Source: Dyadobacter sp. CY347
Lineage (GTDB): Bacteria; Bacteroidota; Bacteroidia; Cytophagales; Spirosomataceae
DNA: 64,000 nucleotides
NCBI RefSeq assembly: GCF_021502655.1
Contig: NZ_JAKFFT010000002.1
Span: 620,001 to 684,000, forward strand
Reading direction: 5' to 3'
Position numbers and translations under genes: made by a program. Below the pieces are notes generated by a model that ran no database searches, had not been told where the DNA came from, and worked only from the letters and a program-made list of their open reading frames with translations. Below are positions 30,537-40,127 of the stretch, piece after piece; position 1 is the first letter of the stretch, and every line of letters begins with the position of its first letter.

Positions 30537-31391
30537 ATGGCAACATTCTTACAACAGCTCGGTATGCTGGCTTTGCTGACTTTGGGCGGGTGCGACTCGA
30601 CGAAGAAGGAGCAGATCGTATATAAAGATTATGACCTGGGCAAGCCCGAAAAATTCAACATGCCGGAAAGCCTTTTTGAGATCTCGGGTATCACCTTAAA
30701 CCAGGGTAATCCGGACACAGTTTATGCGGTCCAGGATGAAGACGGCCGACTTTATCGTCTGGGCTGGGACGAGGCGAAACAGTTGAATGTCAAATTTGCT
30801 AAAAAAGGTGATTATGAAGATGTGACCATTATAAAGAACACTGTATATGTCCTGAAAAGCAATGGTGTCATTTATAGTTTTCCTTTGAGCGAAGCAGTCT
30901 TTGAAGAAGTAGAGCAGATTAGGGAAACGAAGAAAATACTGCCAAAAGGAGAGTACGAAGGCATGTTTGGTGAAGAGGCTTCGGGCAAGATTTACATTCT
31001 CTGCAAGAATTGTGAACAGGATAATTCCAAGAGCAGCGTTACGGGCTATATTTTTGAGCCGGATAAAGATTCCGCCCGGATTTCAGGTGAGTTTTCTATC
31101 CATGTTGATGAGATTAAAGCGATTACAGGAAAAGTGGAGCGCGGCTTCCGGCCATCCGGCCTCGCCAAAAATCCGTTGACCAACGACTGGTACATTCTCT
31201 CGGCAGTGAACAAACTCATGGTTGTGACGGACAGTCAATGGAAAGTGAAAGAGGCTTATACGCTGAACGGAAACGTGTTTATCCAGCCAGAAGGCATTAT
31301 TTTCGACAAGCAGGGAAACCTTTACATTTCCAATGAAGGGGACGACCTTTTTTCGGGCAACATTTTAAAGTTTAAAAAAATCAGCCGATGA
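30537..31391 (+). CDS. SdiA-regulated-type beta-propeller lipoprotein
   Basis: A 284-residue probable lipoprotein with lipobox LGGC (C19). The N-region before the hydrophobic stretch lacks the usual Lys or Arg, which is odd but leaves the start unchanged. The rest has repeated blades such as LFEISGITLNQGNPDTVYAV, GDYEDVTIIKNTVYVL, GFRPSGLAKNPLTNDWYIL and QPEGIIFDKQGNLYISNEG. These match the SdiA-regulated/esterase-like propeller family. The ligand or reaction is unknown. It sits six bases after ppk1 and overlaps the metallophosphoesterase gene by 4 bases, which ties it to phosphate metabolism. Confidence 0.78.
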   Translation: MATFLQQLGMLALLTLGGCDSTKKEQIVYKDYDLGKPEKFNMPESLFEISGITLNQGNPDTVYAVQDEDGRLYRLGWDEAKQLNVKFAKKGDYEDVTIIKNTVYVLKSNGVIYSFPLSEAVFEEVEQIRETKKILPKGEYEGMFGEEASGKIYILCKNCEQDNSKSSVTGYIFEPDKDSARISGEFSIHVDEIKAITGKVERGFRPSGLAKNPLTNDWYILSAVNKLMVVTDSQWKVKEAYTLNGNVFIQPEGIIFDKQGNLYISNEGDDLFSGNILKFKKISR

Positions 31392-34300
31392 AGCGCGTGT
31401 TGCGGGTTTTTGCTTTTTTCATTTTGCTGGTTGGTGTTTCTTCCTGCGCCAGCTATAAAACCCAGTTTTCAAAAGAAGCGGTTAACTGGGAACGGGACGC
31501 ACCGGCGCCCGATCTCGTTCTGAAACACACCATGTACCTGATAGGTGATGCCGGAAACGATTCGCCGGACAGCCGCGCGCCGGTTTTGGAATATCTCAAA
31601 ACAAAACTGGAGTCCGAGTCGAAGAACAGTTCTGCATTGTTTTTAGGAGATAACATTTACGAATCCGGCATGCCGCCTTCGGAGGATTCAGCGGATCGGA
31701 AAGTGGCCGAGTTTAGGATCATTTCCCAGCTCGAAACATTGGATAAATTCAAAGGAACACCCATTTTCCTGCCAGGAAATCACGATTGGCGCGGCTGGGG
31801 CGTAAAGGGTTTGAAGCGTCAGGAAAAATTTGTTGATAAATATATCAATGAACAACGCGGTATAACCGACAAGGAAAATTTCGAAAATTATTTTCTGCCA
31901 CTAGACGGCTGTTCAGGCCCGGAAGTGATCGAACTGAATGATAATGTGGTGGTCATCGTCGTGGATTCACAATGGTGGCTCACGGATTGGGATAAGGATT
32001 CCAAGGTCAATGATGGCTGCGAGATCAAAAACCGGGAACAATTCCGGTTTGTTTTTGAGAATGTCGTCCGGAAATATCGCAATAAGAATGTGGTTTTTGC
32101 CATGCATCATCCGCCTTACACATACGGGCCGCACGGAGGACGATTCACGATTAAGCAGCACATTTTCCCGCTTACCGAGCTGAATCCCGAACTCTGGATC
32201 CCGTTGCCCGTTTTGGGCAGCATTAGCGCATTGTTCCGGGCAACCATTGGGTCCAAACAGGATGTTGCCAACAAGCATTACAAAGACCTGCGCACAGCCG
32301 TAATGGCCGGGGCCAAAAAGAACGGCAAATTTATTTTCGCCAGCGGTCATGAGCATGCTTTGCAGTTTATTGAGAATGATAATCAGGAATTTATCGTCAG
32401 TGGAAGCGGCAGTAAAAACAGTCCGGTAAGTCTGGGTAAGGGTTCGCAGTTTGCTTCATCCAGGCTGGGATATTCAACCATTAACTTTTACGAAGGCGGG
32501 GAAGCCTGGACTAATTTCTGGGAAGTAAGCGCAGATGGAAAAGAGGCAAAACTGGTTTTTCGTAAAAAAATAAAGGATAAACAAACCATTGAATTACCCG
32601 ATTCAACAATCGCATTTACAGAATATAACCAGCATAATGATTCGACAAGCCGTTATGTGACCAGCAATGAGGTAAAGCCCGTTGGTGGCTTTCATAAATT
32701 CCTGCTCGGGCAGCACAACCGGGACCTGTACGTTCGAAAATATACATTCCCAAATCTTGACCTCAACAAATTTAAGGGAGGCTTGACGCCCGTGAAGCAA
32801 GGCGGCGGCAACCAGACCAATTCCCTGCGCCTGCGGGACAGCGACGGAAAAGAATATGCATTAAGAGGCCTGACCAAAGATGTGAGCCGGTTTTTGCCAT
32901 TTCCTTTTAATCAAATGATCGCTGCGAAATATTTGGTCGAGGATAACTTCTTGTCTACCAACCCGTTCGCGCCGCTTTGTATGCCCATATTGGCGGATGC
33001 GGTGCATGTTTATCACACCAACCCAAAACTGTATTATGTGCCGGCGCAACCCAGGCTGGCTACTTATAATGCGCTTTTTGGCGGCACGATGAACTTGCTT
33101 GAAGAGCGTCCGGACGGCAAAAAATGGAAGCAGGCTGCGTTTTTTGGAAATCCTGATAAAATTGTGAGCACCCCTGAACTGGTTGAAAGCATGCTGGAAA
33201 ACGGTAAGTACAAAGTGGACGAAGCCTGGGCAGTCCGGACGCGGCTTTTTGACTTCATTATCGGCGACTGGGACCGGCATGATGACCAGTGGGCGTGGTC
33301 GTCGGTGAAGCAGCAAGACGGGACCACATTATATCGCCCCATCCCGCGGGACCGCGATCAGGCGTTTTCCATGTATGACGGGTTGCTGACGGGTGTGGCG
33401 CGACTAACATTGCCATTCCTCAGGCAGCTGCAAAGTTTCAGCCCTGAGATCCAGAGTATGAAATGGACTACATGGAGCGCCCGGCTTTTTGACAGAACAT
33501 TCCTTACCCGGCTTAACTGGGATCAATGGGAAGAGCAGGCAAGATTTATCCAGACCAACCTGACCGACGAAGTCATTAACTCTGCATTTGCCAGCTGGCC
33601 GGAAGAAGCCCGGAAAATATCCTCACCAGCCCTGATCCGAAACATGAAAAGTCGCCGCGATAACCTGCTCGAAATCGCCAGGACACATTATGAATTTGTG
33701 AATGAAAATGTAAATGTGATCGGCACGGAAGAAAATGAACGCGTGGTGGTGGAAAGGCTGGATGACAAACGCACAAAGGTGTCTGTGTACGAAACCGGAA
33801 AGGAAAGGCATATCAAACATTTAAATTACGAGCGCATTTTTGACGCCACTATTACGAAGACCATCAATGTATATGGCAATGGCGACGATGACGAGTTTAT
33901 CATAAAAGGAGATGCGGTAGAAGGCATTCAGGTGAGATTAATCGGCGGATTGGGGACGGATGTATTTAATGATAGTACTGAAACTGGCAGTGGAAAAAAG
34001 AAAACACTGATCTACGACGATCTGCGAAATAACACGGTCGTTTCCGGGCCTGATACGAAGGACAAACGGACAAGTCTTTACCGCTACAATGTGTATGACA
34101 GGCGCAGCGCGGACAGCAATTACGACATTGCCATCCCGGCGCCCATTTTGGGCGTTAACCCTGACGATGGGTTTCTGCTCGGCGCAAGCGCTACGTGGAT
34201 GCGTTATGGATTTAAAAAAGAACCTTATGCCTCATTGCATGCATTTGGTGCGAGTTATGCCTTTGCTACGAAAGGTTTTAAGGTCAATTACACCGGCGAT

Positions 34301-35176
34301 TTTATCAACGCTTTCAAGAAGCTGGACTTTTATCTGGACACTTATTATCACGGTCCCACCTATGCATTCAACTACGCCGGATTGGGAAATGACACGGAAC
34401 GGCCTGTTGACGATCCCGATTTTTACCGGGTAAGACAAAGCTTTTTACACATTTATCCAGCATTAAAAAAACGCTTTGGCGGAACAGCTGGGTTCGTCAC
34501 AATTGGGCCAACCTTCGAGTTGTCGGACATTCAGCCTACGGGCGGCAGGTTCATTACGAGTGCAGAAAATGAGTTGTCTGATGATGTTTTCGAAACAAAA
34601 ATGTTCGCCGGGGGTAAGTTGCAATTTGACTTCAACAGTGTGGACAACATTTTCGCACCACACACCGGAATCCGTTTTAATGCTGGCTTTAACTGGACTA
34701 CAAATCTTGACAATAAAAACAACTTCGGTTCATTCCGGACGAAATTTGCCTACTATACCAGCCTAGATGCAAAGGAGAACATTATCCTGGCCACACAGGT
34801 CGGAGCGGGGCTGATCTTTGGTGACAGTTACGAATTTTTTCAAATGCCAACATTAGGCGGAAAGCAGGGCTTACGGGGTTACCGCACAGAGCGTTTTTAC
34901 GGACACAGCAGCATTTGGCATGATACAGACCTTCGAATCCGCCTTGGCAGCAGCTATAACCCAACATTGCCGCTTACATACGGTGTGTTTGGAAGCTTTG
35001 ATTATGGCCGCGTCTGGCTGGATGATGAGGAGTCAAAATCCTTACATTATAACTACGGTGGCGGCGTCTGGTTTGCGCCGGTTGACGTTCTCACCTTGGC
35101 CGTAGGCGCATTTATTCCAAAAGAAAAGAAAGAAGAAAAGCCACGGATCGCATTCCAGATCGGATTCTGGTTCTAG
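31388..35176 (+). CDS. Metallophosphoesterase fused to a C-terminal outer-membrane beta-barrel
   Basis: A 1262-residue surface lipoprotein (lipobox ending at C20 in VGVSSCAS). Residues about 45-400 form a calcineurin-like phosphoesterase, close to purple acid phosphatases. It has all metal motifs: LIGDAGND, FLGDNIYESG, LPGNHDWRG, AMHHPPYT and FASGHEHALQF. A long middle part (about 400-860) of unknown type contains FDFIIGDWDRHDDQW. The last 350 residues look like a BamA/bacterial-surface-antigen barrel (GGKQGLRGYRTERFYG; ending RIAFQIGFWF). It would hold a phosphatase at the cell surface. It ends the ppk1 gene group. Confidence 0.88.
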   Translation: MKRVLRVFAFFILLVGVSSCASYKTQFSKEAVNWERDAPAPDLVLKHTMYLIGDAGNDSPDSRAPVLEYLKTKLESESKNSSALFLGDNIYESGMPPSEDSADRKVAEFRIISQLETLDKFKGTPIFLPGNHDWRGWGVKGLKRQEKFVDKYINEQRGITDKENFENYFLPLDGCSGPEVIELNDNVVVIVVDSQWWLTDWDKDSKVNDGCEIKNREQFRFVFENVVRKYRNKNVVFAMHHPPYTYGPHGGRFTIKQHIFPLTELNPELWIPLPVLGSISALFRATIGSKQDVANKHYKDLRTAVMAGAKKNGKFIFASGHEHALQFIENDNQEFIVSGSGSKNSPVSLGKGSQFASSRLGYSTINFYEGGEAWTNFWEVSADGKEAKLVFRKKIKDKQTIELPDSTIAFTEYNQHNDSTSRYVTSNEVKPVGGFHKFLLGQHNRDLYVRKYTFPNLDLNKFKGGLTPVKQGGGNQTNSLRLRDSDGKEYALRGLTKDVSRFLPFPFNQMIAAKYLVEDNFLSTNPFAPLCMPILADAVHVYHTNPKLYYVPAQPRLATYNALFGGTMNLLEERPDGKKWKQAAFFGNPDKIVSTPELVESMLENGKYKVDEAWAVRTRLFDFIIGDWDRHDDQWAWSSVKQQDGTTLYRPIPRDRDQAFSMYDGLLTGVARLTLPFLRQLQSFSPEIQSMKWTTWSARLFDRTFLTRLNWDQWEEQARFIQTNLTDEVINSAFASWPEEARKISSPALIRNMKSRRDNLLEIARTHYEFVNENVNVIGTEENERVVVERLDDKRTKVSVYETGKERHIKHLNYERIFDATITKTINVYGNGDDDEFIIKGDAVEGIQVRLIGGLGTDVFNDSTETGSGKKKTLIYDDLRNNTVVSGPDTKDKRTSLYRYNVYDRRSADSNYDIAIPAPILGVNPDDGFLLGASATWMRYGFKKEPYASLHAFGASYAFATKGFKVNYTGDFINAFKKLDFYLDTYYHGPTYAFNYAGLGNDTERPVDDPDFYRVRQSFLHIYPALKKRFGGTAGFVTIGPTFELSDIQPTGGRFITSAENELSDDVFETKMFAGGKLQFDFNSVDNIFAPHTGIRFNAGFNWTTNLDNKNNFGSFRTKFAYYTSLDAKENIILATQVGAGLIFGDSYEFFQMPTLGGKQGLRGYRTERFYGHSSIWHDTDLRIRLGSSYNPTLPLTYGVFGSFDYGRVWLDDEESKSLHYNYGGGVWFAPVDVLTLAVGAFIPKEKKEEKPRIAFQIGFWF

Positions 35177-35195
35177 TTTTTTCCCAGGAAGTATT

Positions 35196-35717
35196 TTACT
35201 GGATCGAATCTCTCATAGATCTGGCTTTTTCCAGATGCGCTCGTAACCGGGGAAGGTTGTCGGCCGCAAAGGCTTTTAAGTCAATGTTCCGGGCAGACGT
35301 CGCCTGGATTTCATACAAGTTAACCGCTTCTTCATGTGAAATGGCCACCATTTTAATATAGGTCGTATCAAATGCTATTCCTGAAAGTGCAGACAATGAA
35401 TCCAGTTTCTGCTGTTTTGCATTCGACAAAGTTGTCGGCAGATCTACATTGGCGTCTTTAGCAATTTTCATCAGCGCCTGTTTGATATCTGTATGTTCAT
35501 CGAGCATTTGCTGGCCAAAAGCTTTGAGTGCGGTGGTTGTGCCATTTGAGGATGCAACCTGCCCGGCATTGATTTCGAACAAACCTCCGTCAGAAGCGGA
35601 AAGCATAAATTGTTTATCAAGTTCAGCGGTAACATCCGTCCCGGCCGTGTCGTCGTCACAGGCAACGTTTGCGAATAGGAGTGCTGCTGCAATGAAATAT
35701 ATTTTTGTGCGCTTCAT
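35196..35717 (-). CDS. DUF4142 (ferritin-like) lipoprotein
   Basis: A 173-residue lipoprotein starting at MKRTKIYFIAAALLF, with a Cys after the signal peptide (FANVACDDD); six extra upstream codons are possible but spoil the signal peptide. The DUF4142 domain is mostly helical: QFMLSASDGGLFEINAGQVA, then FGQQMLDEHTDIKQALMKIA, then LPRLRAHLEKARSMRDSIQ at the end. The biochemical role is unknown. The gene faces the end of the metallophosphoesterase gene, 19 bases away, and is divergent from a response-regulator gene. Confidence 0.85.
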   Translation of the reverse strand: MKRTKIYFIAAALLFANVACDDDTAGTDVTAELDKQFMLSASDGGLFEINAGQVASSNGTTTALKAFGQQMLDEHTDIKQALMKIAKDANVDLPTTLSNAKQQKLDSLSALSGIAFDTTYIKMVAISHEEAVNLYEIQATSARNIDLKAFAADNLPRLRAHLEKARSMRDSIQ

Positions 35718-35972
35718 AAAATTAAATATTAGCAATAATGCTGCTGGTGACTGAGAAAGAGGCGAGTAATAATTGTGCCACGCGAGTTTGCGCTATGCCG
35801 GCAATACACGGGATCATTTTTTTACATATTGTTAATGATAGAGAAATTGGGGAATATGGGAATTTGGGGAAGCAGGAATATGCATCCGCTGGCTGTCTCC
35901 GAGTGGCATTCCTCAACCGATCTGAACACATAATGATAGAAATAGTGAGTAAGGCAGATAAAGAAAGCAAAG

Positions 35973-36395
35973 ATGATTAGCGACCTGAAAATCCTTTTGG
36001 TAGACGATGACAAAATCATGTTGTTCCTCCACGAGATGTTCCTGAAAAAATCAGGTATTTTACATGATACTGTCTTATGCTACAATGGATCCGATGCATT
36101 GCAATATCTGGACAGTTATACGTCACAACAAACCAATTTTCTTGTTTTGCTGGACATTAACATGCCCGTCATGAATGGCTGGGAGTTTCTTGAAGCCATA
36201 AGCGACCGGTCCTATCTTAGTCGCGTGCATGTTGTGATGGTCAGCTCAGCGACAGAAGAAGCTGAAATGAACAAAGCATTGAATTATAGCCAGGTTATTG
36301 ATTACCAGCAAAAACCGCTTAGCATTGAAAGTTGTAATAAGATAGTCCATAGTGAAATGCTGAGGGGTTTTTTCGAAGATTTTACTGCTAACTAA
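35973..36395 (+). CDS. Single-domain response regulator (CheY-like)
   Basis: A 140-residue receiver domain with no output domain. The acidic pocket is VDDDK (residues 10-14), the phospho-acceptor is D61 in LLDINMPVMNGW, and the switch Ser/Thr region is VVMVSSATEE. The conserved Lys lies in DYQQKPLS. No histidine kinase is adjacent, so its partner is unknown. It follows a 255-base divergent intergenic region shared with the DUF4142 gene, in which I see no clear -33/-7 promoter. Confidence 0.92.
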   Translation: MISDLKILLVDDDKIMLFLHEMFLKKSGILHDTVLCYNGSDALQYLDSYTSQQTNFLVLLDINMPVMNGWEFLEAISDRSYLSRVHVVMVSSATEEAEMNKALNYSQVIDYQQKPLSIESCNKIVHSEMLRGFFEDFTAN

Positions 36396-36520
36396 ATTGA
36401 TTTTTGCTTCGTTGGGCATGCTGCTTATCTGCGCTTGACATTGTCTTTTCATGACATTCCGCGATTCAATCCATTTGTTTCTTATTTAAAATGCCGGTTA
36501 CTTATAATGCAGCCGTTTCG

Positions 36521-36528
36521 TATGTTTG
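36521..36528 (+). promoter_or_regulatory. Possible -7 box before the glycosyltransferase gene
   Basis: TATGTTTG fits the Bacteroidota -7 consensus TAnnTTTG and lies 49 bases before the ATG. I see no well-spaced TTTG/TTG -33 element, so the call is weak. Confidence 0.3.
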
Positions 36529-36576
36529 CAACATTCTCACGAAGCGTTAGGTATTTTGGCATGAAAAGAAACTATT

Positions 36577-38226
36577 ATGCATGATGTTGAGCGTGCTTTG
36601 CAGCGTTATTTTCCCTGGTTACTGATCGTTGGCATTGCATTGAATGTTCCCGGCTTATGGCTGGAAATTATAGAACCGGACGGAGCGCTGTACGCTACTA
36701 TTGCCAAGCACATTGTCCAGCACCGTGACTGGATCAATTTATGGGGCGATGGCCACGACTGGCTCGATAAGCCTCATTTCCCGTTCTGGATGGCTGCAAT
36801 CAGTTACAAGATCTTTGGTATAACCAGTTTTGCCTATAAATTTCCCGCATTCCTTTTCTGGCTTTTAGGTCTTTATTACACGTTCCTGACGGCCAGGGAT
36901 CTCTTCAACATCACTGTCGCAAGGATTTCGGTGTTGGTTTCCGCTGTTGCATTGCACAGCACATTGGCCAATTTTGACGTCCGAGCAGAGCCTTATCTTA
37001 CGACGTGCATCATTGCGGCCGTGTGGCATATGTTATGTGTTTACCAAAAAAAGAGCGGAATCCACATTGTTGCCGCTGCGCTTTTCGCCGCATGCGCGAT
37101 CATGACAAAAGGCATTTTTGTGCTCCTCACCATCGGAGGCGGCTGGGTGCTTTTCTGGGTTTTTACGTCCCAGTGGAAGCAATTCATCAATTACCGCTGG
37201 TGGGTTATGCTCATTCTTTGTTTCCTTTTTATAACCCCCGAATTGTACAGCCTATACGCGCAGTTTGACCTGCATCCGGAAAAGGTTATGTTTGGAAAAA
37301 CCGGTGTTTCGGGATTGAAATTCTTTTTCTGGGATAGCCAGTTCGGACGGTTTTTCAACACCGGGCCGATCAAGGGAAGTGGAAATGCTACTTTTTTCAT
37401 GCATACAACACTATGGGCTTTTCTTCCATGGTCGGTGGGTTTGGTAAGTGCCATTGTTTATCTCATTCGTTTTGACACCAACCGGATGCCTTCGCGCTGG
37501 ATTATTTACGGCAGCACATTATTGACATTCATCCTTTTTTCGCTGTCGAGGTTCCAGCTTCCGCATTACATTGTGATCCTGTTTCCCTATTTTTCTATCA
37601 TTACCGGGTATTTTTTGTATCAAAAAGCGCGACACGTCAAGCTTTCTATTCTGGCAAAGATCCAGCAAGTCCTGGTGTTCGTTGTGGCGATAGCGGTCAT
37701 TGGCCTGCTATATCTGACCGGACTGAAAAATGAATGGCTCGCTACCGGCTTGACCTGTTTCATCGTGGCAGTCGTGAACATTATCAAGTTCCGGGACCCA
37801 TTGCAGCGCGTTTTGTACAATGGTTATGCCATGGCAGCCATTATTTACATCTTCCTGTTCCTGTTTTTCTATCCGTTCTTGCTACAATATCAATCGGGCA
37901 GGAGTGCGGCAAAAACGATTTGGGAAAAGGATCCCGAACATCCTATTGCAGCTTACAAATCATTTTCCTATTCCCTTGAATTTTATGCGCCTGGCGATGT
38001 CAAGCTCGTGCATACGAGCCAGGATCTGGATGCATTCATGGCCAAAAAGCCATGCTACATCTATACTTCACCTGAGCTCGCAGACAGCTTGATTCAGGCA
38101 GGCTTAAAGGTAGATGTCCTTGCTACACCGGAATACTTCCGCATCACAAAGTTGAAGGGAAAATTTCTGAACAAAGACACCAGGAGCAGCGCAGTTGAAA
38201 AGCGAAGCTTATTATATGTCAGGTAA
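36577..38226 (+). CDS. PMT/ArnT-type membrane glycosyltransferase (GT39/GT83-like)
   Basis: A 549-residue polytopic membrane protein with about eleven to twelve hydrophobic helices and a short soluble C-terminal domain. The first periplasmic loop has EPDGALYATIAKHIVQHRDW and WLDKPHFPFWMAA. This pattern is typical of ArnT/PMT_2 enzymes, which use a polyprenyl-phosphate sugar to modify lipid A, glycans or proteins on the periplasmic face. TKGIFVLLTIGGGW also fits the family. Donor and acceptor are unknown, and no sugar-biosynthesis genes flank it. Confidence 0.85.
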   Translation: MHDVERALQRYFPWLLIVGIALNVPGLWLEIIEPDGALYATIAKHIVQHRDWINLWGDGHDWLDKPHFPFWMAAISYKIFGITSFAYKFPAFLFWLLGLYYTFLTARDLFNITVARISVLVSAVALHSTLANFDVRAEPYLTTCIIAAVWHMLCVYQKKSGIHIVAAALFAACAIMTKGIFVLLTIGGGWVLFWVFTSQWKQFINYRWWVMLILCFLFITPELYSLYAQFDLHPEKVMFGKTGVSGLKFFFWDSQFGRFFNTGPIKGSGNATFFMHTTLWAFLPWSVGLVSAIVYLIRFDTNRMPSRWIIYGSTLLTFILFSLSRFQLPHYIVILFPYFSIITGYFLYQKARHVKLSILAKIQQVLVFVVAIAVIGLLYLTGLKNEWLATGLTCFIVAVVNIIKFRDPLQRVLYNGYAMAAIIYIFLFLFFYPFLLQYQSGRSAAKTIWEKDPEHPIAAYKSFSYSLEFYAPGDVKLVHTSQDLDAFMAKKPCYIYTSPELADSLIQAGLKVDVLATPEYFRITKLKGKFLNKDTRSSAVEKRSLLYVR

Positions 38227-38310
38227 TGACAGGTTTTGCCTGCAATCGGGAACGTTGCTGGAACAGTTATTGAGTGGTTGAGGGAAATTAACTCATCAAC
38301 AACCAATAAA

Positions 38311-38898
38311 ATGAAAAAGCTAAGAATAAGCATAGGAATCTTGATGCTGACATTGTGCGGCACTTCCTATGCGCAAACGACCAACCAAACTACAAAGTCA
38401 TCCAGCTCAACGAATAAGGATTCGACACAATCGCAAGGAAATAGCGCAGGTGGAACTTCTGCCTGGCCACAGAGCACTGGAACAGCGGGAGCAGCACGCC
38501 CTGCTATGGATACCACCGGCAAAAATGGTAAGATGCAGGGAGCCGGAACGAGCGAAAGCACCGGCCAATCGCAAGGAACAACCAGCACAACCGGAACAAC
38601 GGGATCGCAAAGCACAACGGGTTCACAATCACAGGGAAGCAGCGCGGGCGGAACATCGGCTTGGCCACAAAGCACGGGAACAACCGCTGCAGTGACGCCC
38701 GATTCTACCAATCAGAATGCGACACAGGGAACGTCACAGTCTACTGCAACGCAACCATCTGAAACCAATTCAAATGCCGGAACAAGCACTTTGAACGCAA
38801 ATTCGGGTGATGATCAGATGAATGATAAATCAAGCAAAAAAGACAAGAAGCGTAAAAAAAGAGACCGTGAAGATGCTGGGACGAACGTTCCTAACTAA
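38311..38898 (+). CDS. Secreted low-complexity Ser/Thr/Gly/Gln-rich protein with a tandem module
   Basis: A 195-residue protein started at the ATG at 38311 (MKKLRISIGILMLTLCGTSYAQ), which gives a clean signal peptide; the longer frame from 38236 does not. The mature part is low-complexity. The stretch AGGTSAWPQSTGT occurs twice, near residues 47 and 112, each preceded by a Ser/Gln-rich segment. The C-terminus is strongly basic (KSSKKDKKRKKRDRED). No enzyme motif is present. A disordered envelope protein is the most I would say. A strong hairpin terminator follows at 38956. Confidence 0.7.
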   Translation: MKKLRISIGILMLTLCGTSYAQTTNQTTKSSSSTNKDSTQSQGNSAGGTSAWPQSTGTAGAARPAMDTTGKNGKMQGAGTSESTGQSQGTTSTTGTTGSQSTTGSQSQGSSAGGTSAWPQSTGTTAAVTPDSTNQNATQGTSQSTATQPSETNSNAGTSTLNANSGDDQMNDKSSKKDKKRKKRDREDAGTNVPN

Positions 38899-38955
38899 TC
38901 TGGGTTGGCTGAAAATAATGCTCGATAGAGAGCTCATATAGAGATTAATAAAGCG

Positions 38956-38991
38956 AAAAAGATGGCATTCGGAAGAATGCCATCTTTTTTT
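38956..38991 (+). terminator. Rho-independent terminator after the low-complexity protein gene
   Basis: The stem AAGATGGCATTC pairs with GAATGCCATCTT around a GGAA loop and is followed by a run of T. It lies 58 bases after the stop codon. It also shows that the frame opening at 38962 cannot be the true start of the aldo/keto reductase gene. Confidence 0.9.
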
Positions 38992-39027
38992 GTCGAATTT
39001 GCAACTGAAAATTCTAATCTTACCAAT

Positions 39028-40074
39028 ATGGAATATAGACAATTGGGCGCATCGGGGTTGAAAGTACCCGTATTGAGCTTTGGAACAGGCACTTTCGGAG
39101 GCGGCGGTGATTTTTTCAAAGCCTGGGGAAATACCCAGACTGACGAAGCAGCGCGTCTTGTCAACCTTTGTATGGATGCTGGGATTACACTCTTTGATAC
39201 AGCAAATGTTTATTCTCAGGGTCTTTCGGAAGAAATTCTGGGGAAGGCGATCATCGGTTTGCGGGATAAGATCATCCTTTCAACAAAGGCAACTTTCAAA
39301 ATGGGATCCGGGCCAAATGACTTCGGCTCATCCCGGTTTCACCTTGTCAGGTCTTGTGAAGACAGCCTCCGCAGGCTTAAAACAGACTATATTGATATTT
39401 ACCACATGCACGGTTTTGATGGCAATACACCCGTCGAAGAAACACTTAGCGCTCTGAACGACCTGATCACTGCCGGGAAAGTGCGATACATTGCTTGTTC
39501 GAATTTTTCGGGCTGGCATTTAATGAAATCTCTTTCTGTTTCTGAAAGATTCGGCTGGTCCAAATACATTGCGCATCAGGCGCATTACTCGCTGCTCAGT
39601 CGTGAGTTTGAGTGGGAATTGATGCCGCTGGGCGTGGACCAGAAAATTGGAACAATCGTTTGGAGCCCGTTGTCTGCCGGAAGGCTCGGCGGAAAATACA
39701 GAAGAAACCAGCCAATTCCATCTGATGGGCGCATCGCGCAGGGCGGGGGAGAAGGCCCCGAAATCCCGGAAGAATTCTTTTTTAATCTGATTGATGTACT
39801 GGACGAAATGGCTGCGGAAACTGGCAAGACGGTTGCCCAGGTTGCGCTAAACTGGCTCTTGCAGCGTCCTACGGTAAGCAATGTGGTTATTGGGGCAAGA
39901 AATGAAGAGCAGCTTAAACAAAATCTGGGAGCAGTCGGGTGGAATCTAAACCTTGAACAGGTTAAGAAACTTGATGCCGCGAGTGACAAATCACCCACAT
40001 ATCCTTACTGGCATCAGCGCAAAAACACAGCATTGAATCCGCTTCCTGACTTTTACGGAATATTCAACCATTAA
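39028..40074 (+). CDS. Aldo/keto reductase
   Basis: NADPH-dependent oxidoreductase of 348 residues from the ATG at 39028 (MEYRQLGASGLKVPVLSFGT). The apparent longer start lies inside a terminator. The AKR catalytic tetrad is visible: Asp and Tyr in LFDTANVYSQG, Lys in LSTKATF, and His in YHMHGFDG. The C-terminal cofactor loop is SNVVIGARNEEQLKQNLGAV. It resembles the YghZ/AKR14 type acting on small aldehydes or sugars. It has its own transcription unit with terminators on both sides. Confidence 0.92.
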   Translation: MEYRQLGASGLKVPVLSFGTGTFGGGGDFFKAWGNTQTDEAARLVNLCMDAGITLFDTANVYSQGLSEEILGKAIIGLRDKIILSTKATFKMGSGPNDFGSSRFHLVRSCEDSLRRLKTDYIDIYHMHGFDGNTPVEETLSALNDLITAGKVRYIACSNFSGWHLMKSLSVSERFGWSKYIAHQAHYSLLSREFEWELMPLGVDQKIGTIVWSPLSAGRLGGKYRRNQPIPSDGRIAQGGGEGPEIPEEFFFNLIDVLDEMAAETGKTVAQVALNWLLQRPTVSNVVIGARNEEQLKQNLGAVGWNLNLEQVKKLDAASDKSPTYPYWHQRKNTALNPLPDFYGIFNH

Positions 40075-40090
40075 AATATTAGCGATCATT

Positions 40091-40127
40091 GAAACAGCCG
40101 GTAAACTAAACATTTACCGGCTGTTTC
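40091..40127. terminator. Bidirectional terminator between convergent genes
   Basis: The perfect 15-base stem GAAACAGCCGGTAAA (40091-40105) pairs with 40113-40127 around a 7-base loop. The right arm lies inside the end of the minus-strand LuxR-type regulator gene, and that gene's stop codon (40106-40108) is in the loop. T-runs are short on both sides. Confidence 0.7.

Noticed and set aside
38962..39027. Longer N-terminus for the aldo/keto reductase
   Set aside because: This stretch is the terminator hairpin and T-run of the preceding gene. The family N-terminus begins at 39028.
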